Shown piece after piece: positions 23,146 through 34,667 of a stretch of 64,000 nucleotides of DNA. The stretch is from the NCBI GenBank assembly GCA_963921825.1, contig OY997588.1, forward strand, positions 59,094,803 to 59,158,802. Direction: 5' to 3'. The stretch is from Erodium maritimum (Eukaryota > Streptophyta > Magnoliopsida > Geraniales > Geraniaceae). The notes beneath the pieces are model-generated. The model did not search any database. It saw only the letters and a program-made list of their open reading frames with translations, and was not told where the DNA came from. Positions within the stretch are counted from its first letter, which is position 1. Every line of letters begins with the position of its first letter. The translations under genes and the position numbers were made by a program.

Positions 23146-24639
23146 TTTCCCTAGTCAGGGCTGAGATCCGGCTACTTTTCCCTACCTCGTAATGCTTTCC
23201 CAAAAGTCCACGCCCAAGCTCCGGCGTGCTCGCGATCACTCGCCTAGCCTCCCATTTCCACAGTCGGCGGCACGATCTAACATGAACACAATTAAAACAC
23301 TTTTTAAGTTCGCAGGCAAAGCTGAATTTTAAAGAATTAGAAGCCCAAACGCAACCCCGGTAATGCCGATCACTCTCAAACTTCCGAATTACTCGACATT
23401 GTCAACAATGGGCCCGGAAAGGCCCGATTCGCCCGGCTCGGCGAATCTGCCCGGGATTGGAAAACGCCCTTCCAGGGCTCAGAAAATTCCCGTTTTCGTT
23501 TCTACGATCCTAAAACAATTCAAGGGTTCCAATGCAATCGACGGAATCAATTTCCGACTTCCGAGCGATTTAATTCGCGTTTAAAGTTTCTAAACCCGAA
23601 ATTTCCAACTTTCACAATTTAATTCCATATTTCGTTCCGGGTGTGAATTATCGACTTGGGGATCGTCCAAAACCACCCGAACACGAAAAAACTGAGACCC
23701 GACACGTGGGCCCCACCCGGCCACCATCACCCGTGGGTGGCTGGACCGGTTTTGGACCGGTTCACCATAGTGGTGGCTGGTCCCAGCTCCGGCCAGCCAC
23801 CACCCACGGTGGCCGGAGCTCCCCCGAGCCTCCGGTCACCGGAATCCGATCATTTTCACCCCAAAACGTTCCCAACGAACCCTACACCTCAACTCATCCA
23901 TATTTAACTCGTTTAAACACAAACCCTAACTTTCAAACGTATCAAAACGAGAAAAAAAATAGGTTCTCACCGTAGGAAATGACGACGGGAGATCGATTCT
24001 ACAACCGTTGAGACGATCCGTTGGTTGGATCGTCGGGAAATCCACAAACCCTAGCTCCTTCCTTCTTCTTCTTTTCCTTTTCTCCTTCTCCTTCTTCTCT
24101 CTTCTTTCTCTCCTTTTCTCTTTTTTTTTGTTATGGCCGAACACCCCCCCTCTCTCTCCTTTTGTGTTGTTCAAAAACCAACAACTACCACCACCTGTGT
24201 GACATGTGGCAAGTGGGTCCCACCTTTAAAAAAATATCTTTGTAGATATATTCTGTCAAATTCGCGAAATTCGGCCGTCTCGGACCCCAAACGGGCCCAT
24301 TTTCCAAGAAATTACGAAATTTCACGTGCTACAAGGAAACGGCCCAACTAAGACCGCTGTAACGACGGCTAATCTTTTTGGATCCAAAACAGGCCTCGAA
24401 CAGACCAAAATGTCACTCGGTTGACTTATACTACAAAAAGTCAACCTTTCCCGAATTGGTCAAAAAGTTGCCCTGAGTCACCTAGAACTCACTTTGGTTG
24501 ATATCGGGGTCAACTTAAGTCCGATATGACCCTCGGGGTCAATTTTAGGTTCATTTAGGTGTCTGTCCCAAAAAATTTAAATTTTTCTGTTTTTCCGCCG
24601 ATTTGACGGGCGTTGACCGAGAGCGGTTCTTACAAGCAC

Positions 24640-25531
24640 ACTCAACAATTATGGAAATATTCCTAAATCGTTGAGTCGGCTTGAAACTCACAAGAGAATC
24701 GAGAAACACGTCTTAGCATATATCTATTTCATCAATAGGAATTCAAGACATGTGAATGTAAGAAATCTTAGATAAGTTCACTAAATGGCTAAAGTTTGTA
24801 TTTTTACCAACTCTAACCTAGAACTTGATATACACCCAAGAGATTATATAGCTAGCACATGAAATCGGGTTCAAAAACATGACAGTTCGAACACAAAGCA
24901 CGAAAATCATGCATAAACATCAATTCTGTAAATAACATCACTAGCATCAAATTAACCATCAATCCATGCACTAACTCAAAGGAAATCATTATTTAATATT
25001 TACATAATACTCATGTCTAAGGATTCAAATCCAAGGTCATGGATTCCTATTTCTGCACAGACATGCCAATAAAACTAACTTTACTACAAAACTAGAGAAT
25101 GATAGAAATTAAACCCAAGATTGGGTTGAAAAACTCAACCAAAAACTCCTTTAGGTTGCGACCCACCATCTCCAACTCTCCAAAGCTTCAACACATGAAA
25201 ATGGAGAAGTTTGAGATAGTGGGAGGCTCATGGAAGCTTGAAACCTCCTTGGATCGTCAAAACTATGGCCTTAAATGGTATATTTTGCTCCCAAAAGTGA
25301 AAAACAAGCAAGAACACTAGAGAGAGAAGAAGAACTTGGCTGAAATTAATTTTGTATATTCGAAATCTGATGTAAAACATTCCTAACACAAGTATATATA
25401 AAGAAAAAAAACTCATCCCGAAATGATGTTATTCATGAGCTGGCAGAGAAGGAAGGAGGTTGAGCTTGTGCGAGTAATCATGTGCGGATGGGTGCGTAAG
25501 AAGCGCACTACAACCGAATTTGTGGGTCGTG
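24640..25531. other. Unrecognised AT-rich flank between solo LTR and E3
   Basis: No supported gene. The stretch 25080-25530, with a TATATAAAG near 25392 and the GAGAGAGAAGAAGAACTTGG block, looks like plant LTR-type sequence and may be the left half of an older element interrupted by E3. Low certainty. Confidence 0.3.
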
Positions 25532-25536
25532 GAACA

Positions 25537-27224
25537 TGTTAGTCTTAGTGCCCGTAGTTCAATCCTAAATGTCCAAATGTATATATCATCGTTAGCAATA
25601 AAATTAAAGCGGCTTTATATTACTTATGTGTTGGAGTAATATATCGATGTGTGCTCTGATCTATGCCCACCATGCGAATAGAACCATGGATCGAGATAGA
25701 TCACACTTGATGGGTCCCTAGTCAACAAAGCTTCACTAGAAGCGACTAGTATGAAAGATGGCTCTTTATGGCTTACGTTCTGTTAGTCATTGGAATGGGA
25801 TTCCGGAGTCTGATCATAGATATCATGTGGGACATGATATTGGACGACCCGCCCTGAATATGTGCCATAGATTAAGTCATGAACATATTCAGTGTTGTAG
25901 CTTGTCATGTATCCTTAGACCAAGGAGTCTTTGTGATCGCTATGTAGTCAACAACTGAGTTTGACCTGAGCCTAACGTTGTCCGTAACAGGGCTTCCATA
26001 ACGGCCAGGATTGGCTTGGGGACGGGCTACATGAGTGACACGAAAGACGGCTAAGGGATTTATCCCTCATAATAAGGTATGGGAAAGATATCGGTTCTCG
26101 GCCACTTGATCGAGAGTGACTGGAAGAATAGCATGGCCATGCACATGATACTGGGTATCATATCTTCAGTCATCTCACATATCAAGGAACGGTGATTGAG
26201 AATAATAAGGATGACGGCTCTATGCCGTATCTCAATCAGGATATCGGAGATAAAAGGATAATGACAGGGACGACGGAAAGGTTAGAATCGATAGGGTCGA
26301 TTCGTTATGTAGTGTCAGGCAATACTAAAGTCTCGTTAGTTGCCACTTAAATAAGATCAAGTAAAATGGGATTTTACGTTGATCTATTGACATGCATAAA
26401 CCTAAGGGTCACACCGGAGGATGAAACTCATTGACACATTTATGGAGAATGGCCAAAAGGGAGTTGTCTCGGGACATGACCAAAACTGGGTTTTGGGTCA
26501 TGTGCCCGTAAGTGAATAGGACTTCACAGATCGAGACAAGGCTTGGAGTCTTGGGATTGATCGCGTCGGATAATGTTGGACATTTCCGGTATGGAAGGCA
26601 TGGAGGCGATGAGCGAATCACGGGACCTCGTTGGAAATGGCCACGGGCCATGTTCCAAGAGGCCCATGAAAGGCCCATGCAACCAAGGCCCATGGAACTA
26701 ATTAATCAAGTCTTGATTAATTAGTACTAAGTAAGCAAGATAAGGATTAAGGTGTTGGTGATTCACCACCTAACCCAATCTTGTCTTGCCATACTTTGTC
26801 CTATTTACACCTTACTTGACACCATACTTGTCCCATGCCTTTAGTTGGACAAGTATGAGTTTTGTTATGTTTAAGTCATCTTTTTTCAACATAACAAACA
26901 CAAGACAAGAATAGGAAACACATTTTCTCTCCCTCTTCCATGGCCATTTCGGGTTTGGCTAGTTTCCACCTCCATGTTTGTGTTCTTGAGTCCTCAAAGA
27001 GAAGAACTACGTGGCTTTGATTCCCATGTGGATACGTAGGCGTCTTGGAGACTCAAGCCAATCATTCGTTAACCGGTGTTCTTGTTTTGGTAAGAACTAG
27101 TGATGAATTTTTCTCTTGTGAATCCATTCTTTGTTAGTTGTTTCATGGTTTTAATCGTCTCTTGGTTTTCATTGATTTTCCGCTGCGAGTTGGTTCATCT
27201 CCAACCTTACCTCGAGACCCAACA
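25537..27224 (+). repeat. E3 5' LTR
   Basis: 1688 bp, TGTTAGTC to CCCAACA, next to the primer-binding site. Confidence 0.93.
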
Positions 27225-28781
27225 GTGGTATCAGAGCCGTGCTACCTTCGGGATTCAAAAGACGGTGTTCAAAGTTTCGGTTTTGCTTGAAAGTTTCGTT
27301 TTTGGCATGTTGTTTTGCTAAATTGTTTGATAACATGTTTTAAATTATTGTTTATGGATTTAATGAATGTAAAATGAATTTTTGAAAATTATTTCAAATC
27401 TGGAAATTTTGAATTTTTTTTGATTTTTCGGGTCTCGGGAGCGGGACTCTCGGGGAGCCGAAACCGGGACCGAACGGGGCTCCGTTGGACGGAGCTAGGC
27501 CAAGCATGACCATTGGATGGTTGATATGCCAAGGCTAAACCGTTTTGTTAGTTATGACGAGTTTGGAACCGTCATGATGAACTCGAAGATCAAATGTTCA
27601 AAAGTTTCATTTTTGAACGGTTTCGATAAACCGAGCATCAAAAAAATTTCGAAACTTGGCTATTAATTAAAACCGGAAAATCACATGATGTTTGATAACA
27701 TTCTTGTTTGATAACACGATGTGTGATGTGATGTTGGCATGGTGTACATAATAGCCCCGAGCTCAATTTAATTATTTATCGCTTTTCACGGCCTGCGAGC
27801 CGTTAGAGTTAACGTGTAATTATTCTTTCAAGGTGTGGTCGTCGAACCACTTGTTTGTAATATTTATTTATTCCCGACCTGCGAGTCGTGTATTAAATTG
27901 TAATATTTTACTCAAGACGAAGAAAGGGCGAAAAGGTCATTTGGTGGCTTTTCGGGTGTTGGCATCGGCTTGGAGTCGGTGGAGCTCAAGAAGCTAGTGG
28001 GAGTTAGTTTAGGGGGCTATTATGTGCACATTTATCGCTTTATGCTTGGTTTAGTTTATCCATGATTAATTCTATGTGTTTTAGAATTGCATGCTTAACT
28101 TTATTTACCGAGCATATCACCTCACATGCAAAGATAAAATTGGAATTTTAATCCTTGTGTGTGAACCCTTAGAACCGTCATTGCATTGGATGTAGTTGAC
28201 GGGTTCAAAGGAAGAATTACATTGGATGTAATTTGAGGCATCATTGCATTTGGAATGTAGTTGATGTGCTCATCGCATCTAGGATGTGCCAAAGTTTTGA
28301 ACACAACTGGACAAGTAAAAGCGGGTCATGTCCGATACCTCCCAATCATCAACACCTTACTACCTCCCCGTCCTATGGTTGTCGTGCGCATTAGCGGAGC
28401 ATCCATGGGGAAGCGAGGTAGTAGGTTTGGACGACATATGTGGGTGTCGTGCGCATTAGCGGAGCACCTACATAGTGACGAGCCATAGTTGAAAATTGGT
28501 GGACCCGACTACGATTCTCGGCCTGAGGTTGAGCTAGGGTAACAGATAGGGTAAGTCGTGTACATAAGTACATACCCTAGCCAAGAGTCACATTGGATGT
28601 GATTGGATGGAGTCCTACCTACATAGCTCGATTAAGTGGTGAGCATTAGTTCAGCTTAATCGAGTGAATCAAGGATCTTGGTTTCAGATTCTAAAGGTTT
28701 AGAATTGATTGTTGGTGTTTAAGCTTGATCTTCATAAAATTTATTCAGTTTACTGATTGAATTTTATCTGTTGTAGATTAA

Positions 28782-29410
28782 ATGGCAAATTCAGCGAACA
28801 TTAATAGTTTGTCATTAAAAACCATTCTTGACAGGGTCAAGCTAAATGGGACAAACTATTTGGACTGGTACAGAATTTTGAGGATAGTCCTCAAGTCTGA
28901 ACGCAAAGAATATGTCCTTGACAAGGCTGTCTCTAAGACCATATCAGAGTTACATGAAGTGTCATCAGCTGCTGAGAAGAATATCTCAGGGATCTGGGAT
29001 CCAAGGATATTCTGATGGTCAACAAGGGAATTGGAAGTGGCAAGGGCTGGGCCCATGCGCACTTGGCAAGAAAGATGAGACACCTGAGAATGTCTGCTTC
29101 TACTGCCAACAGCCTGGTCATTGGAACCGGGATTACAGGAAGTTCACGGCTGATCTGAAAAAGGGCAGTGGGACTGCGTCTTCATCAAATAGCCTGGATG
29201 ATCTGAAGAAGGGCAGTAGGACTGCGCCTTCATCAGGAAACCTGGATGATCTAAGGAAGGGCGGTGGGATCGTTCCTTCATTCGGTATTAACTCTATAGA
29301 GCTACATCTCTCTACTTCCAAAGATTCATGGGTATTAGATACCATGACTGAATCTCACACATGCACTAATATATGGTGGCTGAAAGTAGGAGAGATTTGG
29401 AAAGCATGAA
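28782..29410 (+). pseudogene. E3 gag remnant
   Basis: Begins MANSANINSLSLKTILD, a UBN2-like Copia gag start, followed by a knuckle region (VCFYCQQPGHWNRD) and a low-complexity linker with repeated DDLKKGS. Broken; fossil. Confidence 0.85.
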
Positions 29411-30660
29411 ATGGACCTCAGAGTTGTGGCAACTGCTGTAGGATCCATGAGTCTTGCTTTGCCAAGAGGCCTTGTCTTAGTATTGTATAATGTATATTGC
29501 ATACCTACTTTTAGTAGGAATATTATATCTGTATCCGTGTTTGACAAGGAAGGATATAATGTTAATATTGGAAATGGAGTTTTCAATGTTCTATGCAATG
29601 ATATGTTTTATACCAGTACTAACATGGTTGGAGGATTGTACATATTAGATATGGGTAACAATGCCTCAAGTTCTATATATTCCGTTAATACCAAGAGGTC
29701 TAAATCCAACGATTTAAACCTAACTCTGTTATGGTACTGTCATTTGGGTCGCATAAACAAGAAGCGCCTATCAGCACTTCAGAAGTGCGGGCTTTCAGGT
29801 TCATTCGAATTCCATTCGATCGATAGGTGCAAGGTTTGTTTGATGGGAAAAATGACTAAAGTGCCCTTTATCGATCGCGATGAAAGGGCGGGTGAATTAT
29901 TGGGGCTGATACACTCGAATGTGTGTAGACCAATAAGTTCACTTGCCAGGAGGGGTTTTAGCTACTTTATCACATTTACTGATGATTACAGTAAATATGG
30001 TTATGTCTATTCGGTGAGACATAAGTCTGAAACTTTTGATAAATTCAAAGAGTTTAAGACTATAGTAGAAAACCAGCTCGACAAAGGTATTAAGGCACTT
30101 CGATTGGATCGAGGTGGAAAATACTTGACCACAGAGTTATTAGATCATCTAAAAGAGAATGGGATCCTTTTGGAATGGACTCCTCCTAGGTCACTGTAGT
30201 TGAAAGGTGTAGCCAAACGGAGAAATCGGACATTGTCAGACAATGGTCTGTTCCATGATTAGTTGGACTGATCTCCCAATCTCTTTTAGGGGTTATGCTC
30301 TAGAGACGACCGCATTCATAGTGAATCGGGCTTCGACGAATGGTGTGGAAGGGACACCATTTTAAAAATGGTACGGGATGATGCCCGCTTTGTCCTTCCT
30401 AAAGATTTGTGGTTGCGAGACTTATGTGAAACATTTGGTTTCGACTAAGCTCGAACCAAGATCTGAGATATGCACCTTCGTGTGGTATCCCAAAGCAACA
30501 AGGGGATACTATTTCTACAATCCCAGTGAGAACATGGTGTTCGTCGCTTGGGGTGGGGTCTTTATGGAAAAGAAGTTTTGTTTCCAAAGACGTCATTGGG
30601 AGGACTGTGCATCTCGAAGAAATTCAGGATGGTACAGATCTGTCTAAACCAATTGGCAAC
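29411..30660 (+). pseudogene. E3 GAG-pre-integrase and integrase remnants
   Basis: GAG-pre-integrase (ISVSVFDKEGYNVNIGNG, CKVCLMGKMTK) and integrase-core blocks (FITFTDDYSKYGYVY, ALRLDRGGKYL) lie in a 262-codon frame, followed by the downstream SFLKICGCETYVKHL block. Broken; fossil. Confidence 0.85.
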
Positions 30661-30735
30661 CCAGTAGAAAGGAGCCAGAGATTGTCGTAGAGTAAGAACC
30701 AATTCCTGTTACAATTCCGGAAGGTCCAAGGCGAT

Positions 30736-32160
30736 TTGAAAGGATCAATCTTCCACCTCCAAGATATGGTATCCGGAGGTGACAATGAAGTCATGGTGGA
30801 TCACGATGATCCAGCCACCTTTCAGGAATTCGTGGATGGGCCCAACTCCGAGTTATGGCTTGGAGCCATGAGGGAGGAAATGCAATCCATGTCGGACAAC
30901 CGATTCTGGGAACCGGTTGATCCCATCAATGGTGTGAGGACCATAGGATGCAAATGGATCTTCAAGGTGAAGATGGACATGGACGGCAACCCTCTGACCT
31001 ACAAAGCTCAACTGGTGGCGAAAGGTTATAGGCAGATCCAATGGATTGACTATGAGAAAACCTTCTCCTTAGTGGCTATGGTCAAAATCGATCCAAATTC
31101 TTCTTGACATAACTGCGTATCATAATTACGAGATATGGCAAGTGGATGTCAAAACCGCTTTCCTAAATGGAAATTTGACTGAGTACGTTTATATGTCTCG
31201 GCCCAAAGGTTTTGACGATCCGAAGAATAAAGGAAAGATTTATAAGTTGTTGAAATCCATTTATGGATTGAAACGAACTTCTCGGAGTTGGATCCTTCGT
31301 TTTGATGAAGCTGTAATTGGATTTGGCTTAATCAAGAACGAGGATGAATCTTGCGTTTATAAGAAGGCTAGTGGGAGCAATATTACCTTTCTGGTTCTCA
31401 TTGAAAACGACATCCCAACCTTGCACGAGACTAAAGCTTGGTTGAGGAAGTGTTTTTCAATAAAGGACTTAGGTGATGCTTCTCATATCTTAAGGATTAA
31501 GATATGTAGAGATCGCACCAAGAGGGTCTTGGATTTAAGTCAGGGAACCTATGTGAACAAGGCATTGAGTAGGTTCTTAATGCTCGATTCAAAGAAAGGA
31601 CTCTTACCCACTAGTCATGGCATTCATCTCAGCAAGACTCAGTGTCCTAAGACACCTGATGAGCTGAAAAGGATGATGAGAATCATATGCGCCTGGGGGC
31701 AGGATCGATCATATATGCCATGACATGTATGAGACCAGACGTCTCGTAAGCCTTATGTTGTACCAGTAGACATCATTCTAACCCGGGGAAAGATGATGCT
31801 GAACTAGTCGTCGAAGGATGAGTAGACGCTAGTTTTCCAAGACAAATCCAGATGACTTTAGAAGTCAATCAGGATATGTGTTTACGCTGAATGGCAGAGC
31901 TTTAGCTGGGAAAGCGTAAAGCAAGATACCATTGCCGAATCTACGATAGAGGCCAAGTACATGGATGCTGCAGAGGCAGCTAAGGAGGCTATGTGGATTT
32001 GGAAATTCATGGCAGGGCTGGGTGTAATTAAAAACCCATCCAGCCCGGTGAATCCATCTTGCGACAACACAAGGGCCATTGCGCAAGCTAAAAGCCTAGA
32101 TCGTATAACAAATCCAAACATGTACTGCGGCGTATCCACCTCATCAGATAAATACTGAAC
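30736..32160 (+). pseudogene. E3 reverse transcriptase and RNase H remnants
   Basis: Copia RT blocks (GCKWIFKVKMDMDGN, DVKTAFLNG, YGLKRTSRSW) and the RNase H end (AAEAAKEAMWIWKF). Spread over several frames; fossil. Confidence 0.85.
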
Positions 32161-32309
32161 TGAGGTGAAGTGAAGATAACCGATATTGCAACAGATGATA
32201 ACATAGCCAACCCTTTGACTAAGGCAGTGTCACTGCCTGAACATGTTAGACATGTAAAGTCGATGGGGACATATTGGAGTTTAGATTGGAACTAGGGCAA
32301 GTGGGAGAT

Positions 32310-33997
32310 TGTTAGTCTTAGTGCCCGTAGTTCAATCCTAAATGTCCAAATGTATATATCATCGTTAGCAATAAAATTAAAGCGGCTTTATATTACTTAT
32401 GTGTTGGAGTAATCTATCGATGTGTGCTCTGATCTATGCCCACCATGCGAATAGAACCATAGATCGAGATAGATCACACTCGATGGGTCCCTAGTCAACA
32501 AAGCTTCACTAGAAGCGACTAGTATGAAAGATGGCTCTTTATGGCTTACGTTCTGTTAGTCATTGGAATGGGATTCCGGAGTCTGATCATAGATATCATG
32601 TGGGACATGATATTGGACGACCCGCCCTGAATATGTGCCATAGATTAAGTCATGAACATATTCAGTGTTGTAGCTTGTCATGTATCCTTAGACCAAGGAG
32701 TCTTTGTGATCGCTATGTAGTCAACAACTGAGTTTGACCTGAGCCTAACGTTGTCCGTAACAGGGCTTCCATAACGGCCAGGATTGGCTTGGGGACGGGC
32801 TACATGAGTGACACGAAAGACGGCTAAGGGATTTATCCCTCATACTAAGGTATGGGAAAGATATCGGTTCTCGGCCACTTGATCGAGAGTGACTGGAAGA
32901 ATAGCATGGCCATGCACATGATACTGGGTATCATATCTTCAGTCATCTCACATATCAAGGAACGGTGATTGAGAATAATAAGGATGACGGCTTTATGCCT
33001 TATCTCAATCAGGATATCGGAGATAAAAGGATAATGACAGGGACGACGGAAAGGTTAGAATTGATAGGGTCGATTCGTTATGTAGTGTCAGGCAATACTA
33101 AAGTCTCGTTAGTTGCCACTTAAATAGGATCAAGTAAAATGGGATTTTACGTTGATCTATTGACATGCATAAACCTAAGGGTCACACCGGAGGATGAAAC
33201 TCATTGACACATTTATGGAGAATGGCCAAAAGGGAGTTGTCTCGGGACATGACCAAAACTGGGTTTTGGGTCATGTGCCCGTAAGTGAATAAGACTTCAC
33301 AGATCGAGACAAGTCTTGGAGTCTTGGGATTGATCGCGTCGGATAATGTTGGACATTTCCGGTATGGAAGGCATGGAGGCGATGAGCGAATCACGGGACC
33401 TCGTTGGAAATGGCCACGGGCCATGTTCCAAGAGGCCCATGAAAGGCCCATGCAACCAAGGCCCATGGAACTAATTAATCAAGTCTTGATTAATTAGTAC
33501 TAAGTAAGCAAGACAAGGATTAAGGTGTTGATGATTCACCACCTAACCCAATCTTGTCTTGCCATACTTTGTCCTATTTACACCTTACTTGACACCATAC
33601 TTGTCCCATGCCTTTAGTTGGACAAGTATGAGTTTTGTTATGTTTAAGTCATCTTTTTTCAACATAACAAACACAAGACAAGAATAGGAAACATATTTTC
33701 TCTCCCTCTTCCATGGCCATTTCGGGTTTGGCTAGTTTCCACCTCCATGTTTGTGTTCTTGAGTCCTCAAAGAGAAGAACTACGTGGCTTTGATTCCCAT
33801 GTGGATACGTAGGCGTCTTGGAGACTCAAGCCAATCATTCGTTAACCGGTGTTCTTGTTTTGGTAAGAACTAGTGCTGAATTTTTCTCTTGTGAATCCAT
33901 TCTTTGTTAGTTGTTTCATGGTTTTAATCGTCTCTTGGTTTTCATTGATTTTCCGCTGCGAGTTGGTTCATCTCCAACCTTACCTCGAGACCCAACA
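32310..33997 (+). repeat. E3 3' LTR
   Basis: 1688 bp at offset 6773 from the 5' LTR; the TSD GAACA follows. Confidence 0.93.
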
Positions 33998-34002
33998 GAA
34001 CA

Positions 34003-34656
34003 AGCATCAACGAATCACTTGGATGCAAATGAAAGTCAGCGCACGAGCAACGAACGAACTGATCTGGTCTTCGCGCAGGTACTCTGATCCAATAGTTAAA
34101 AGCTCTCAGGCGCACGACATGTGTTATGATGCGCATGATCTGGTTCAAGATGATATCGCCATGTGACCTGTTTGAGCGCGCCACGTGGCCTGGTCTGGAA
34201 GCAGCTTCTTTTCACTTTTAATCTTTATGCATTTTGTCCATTCCCAGTCCGTTTGACCTCCGATATACCTCGTTCTTGAGCCAATAATTTTATTTTTCAA
34301 AAACCTACAAAATGAGAACAATATTGAATATATTTGGAGCATTTGAAAAATATCGATAATGAACGAGGTTTTGCACAATTATTAATTAAATGCTAAAAGT
34401 ATAAAAACAAGCCACAAACAAGATAAAAATATGGAGAAAATAGTCAAATTAAGTATGAAAAATTTACGCTCATCACAGTACATGTAAGGTTCTTACGATT
34501 TTATACTACAGGTTCAAACACCAATACACTAAAGGTTTCAGCCTCAAGTCTAGTAACGCAGGAAAGTTCGTGTTATTTAAAAAATTATCGTTGCGCGCTC
34601 ACCATGGGTTTTTTGTCTAGAGGATATCCGATAGGAAGTCTTTCCCTTTTTTCCCT
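34003..34656. other. Unrecognised flank right of E3
   Basis: No gene is seen. The part around 34380-34480 (AAAATAGTCAAATTAAGTAT, then GCTCATCACA) resembles ends of old Gypsy LTRs and could be the other half of the element E3 interrupted. 34500-34570 carries the CAAACACCAATACACTAAAGG repeat also seen at 5280-5590. Confidence 0.3.
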
Positions 34657-34667
34657 GTCTCGGAGTT

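Larger units (their letters stand above)
21879..24634 (-). mobile_element. Ty3/Gypsy solo LTR, 2756 bp
   Basis: A single LTR-like block, starting TATCACGCCCCG and ending GGTTCTTACA on the plus strand, has perfect 5-bp duplications AGCAC on both sides (21874-21878 and 24635-24639). There is no primer site, purine tract or internal region, so it is a solo LTR left by LTR-LTR recombination. The TGTCACGCCCC-type end, the GGGGTGAGCG...GCTCACC block near 22152 and the TGTAAGA start on the minus strand match the E4 LTR plan, so it probably reads on the minus strand and belongs to a related (Tekay/Del-like) Gypsy family. Confidence 0.88.
25537..33997 (+). mobile_element. E3: Ty1/Copia element with both LTRs
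   Basis: LTRs at 25537-27224 and 32310-33997 are both 1688 bp. A perfect 5-bp TSD GAACA lies at 25532-25536 and 33998-34002. The tRNA-Met primer site is at 27226-27238 and the purine tract ends at 32309. The order is leader (about 1.5 kb), gag, GAG-pre-integrase, integrase, RT, RNase H. The structure is complete end to end, but the coding region is broken with several lesions. By eye the LTRs differ at about a dozen positions in 1688, under 1 percent; at commonly used plant substitution rates that is a few hundred thousand years. Same family as E1 and E2. Confidence 0.93.

Noticed and set aside
23643-23975. Pro-rich frame in 23643-23975 as a host gene
   Set aside because: It lies inside the solo LTR bounded by the AGCAC duplication.
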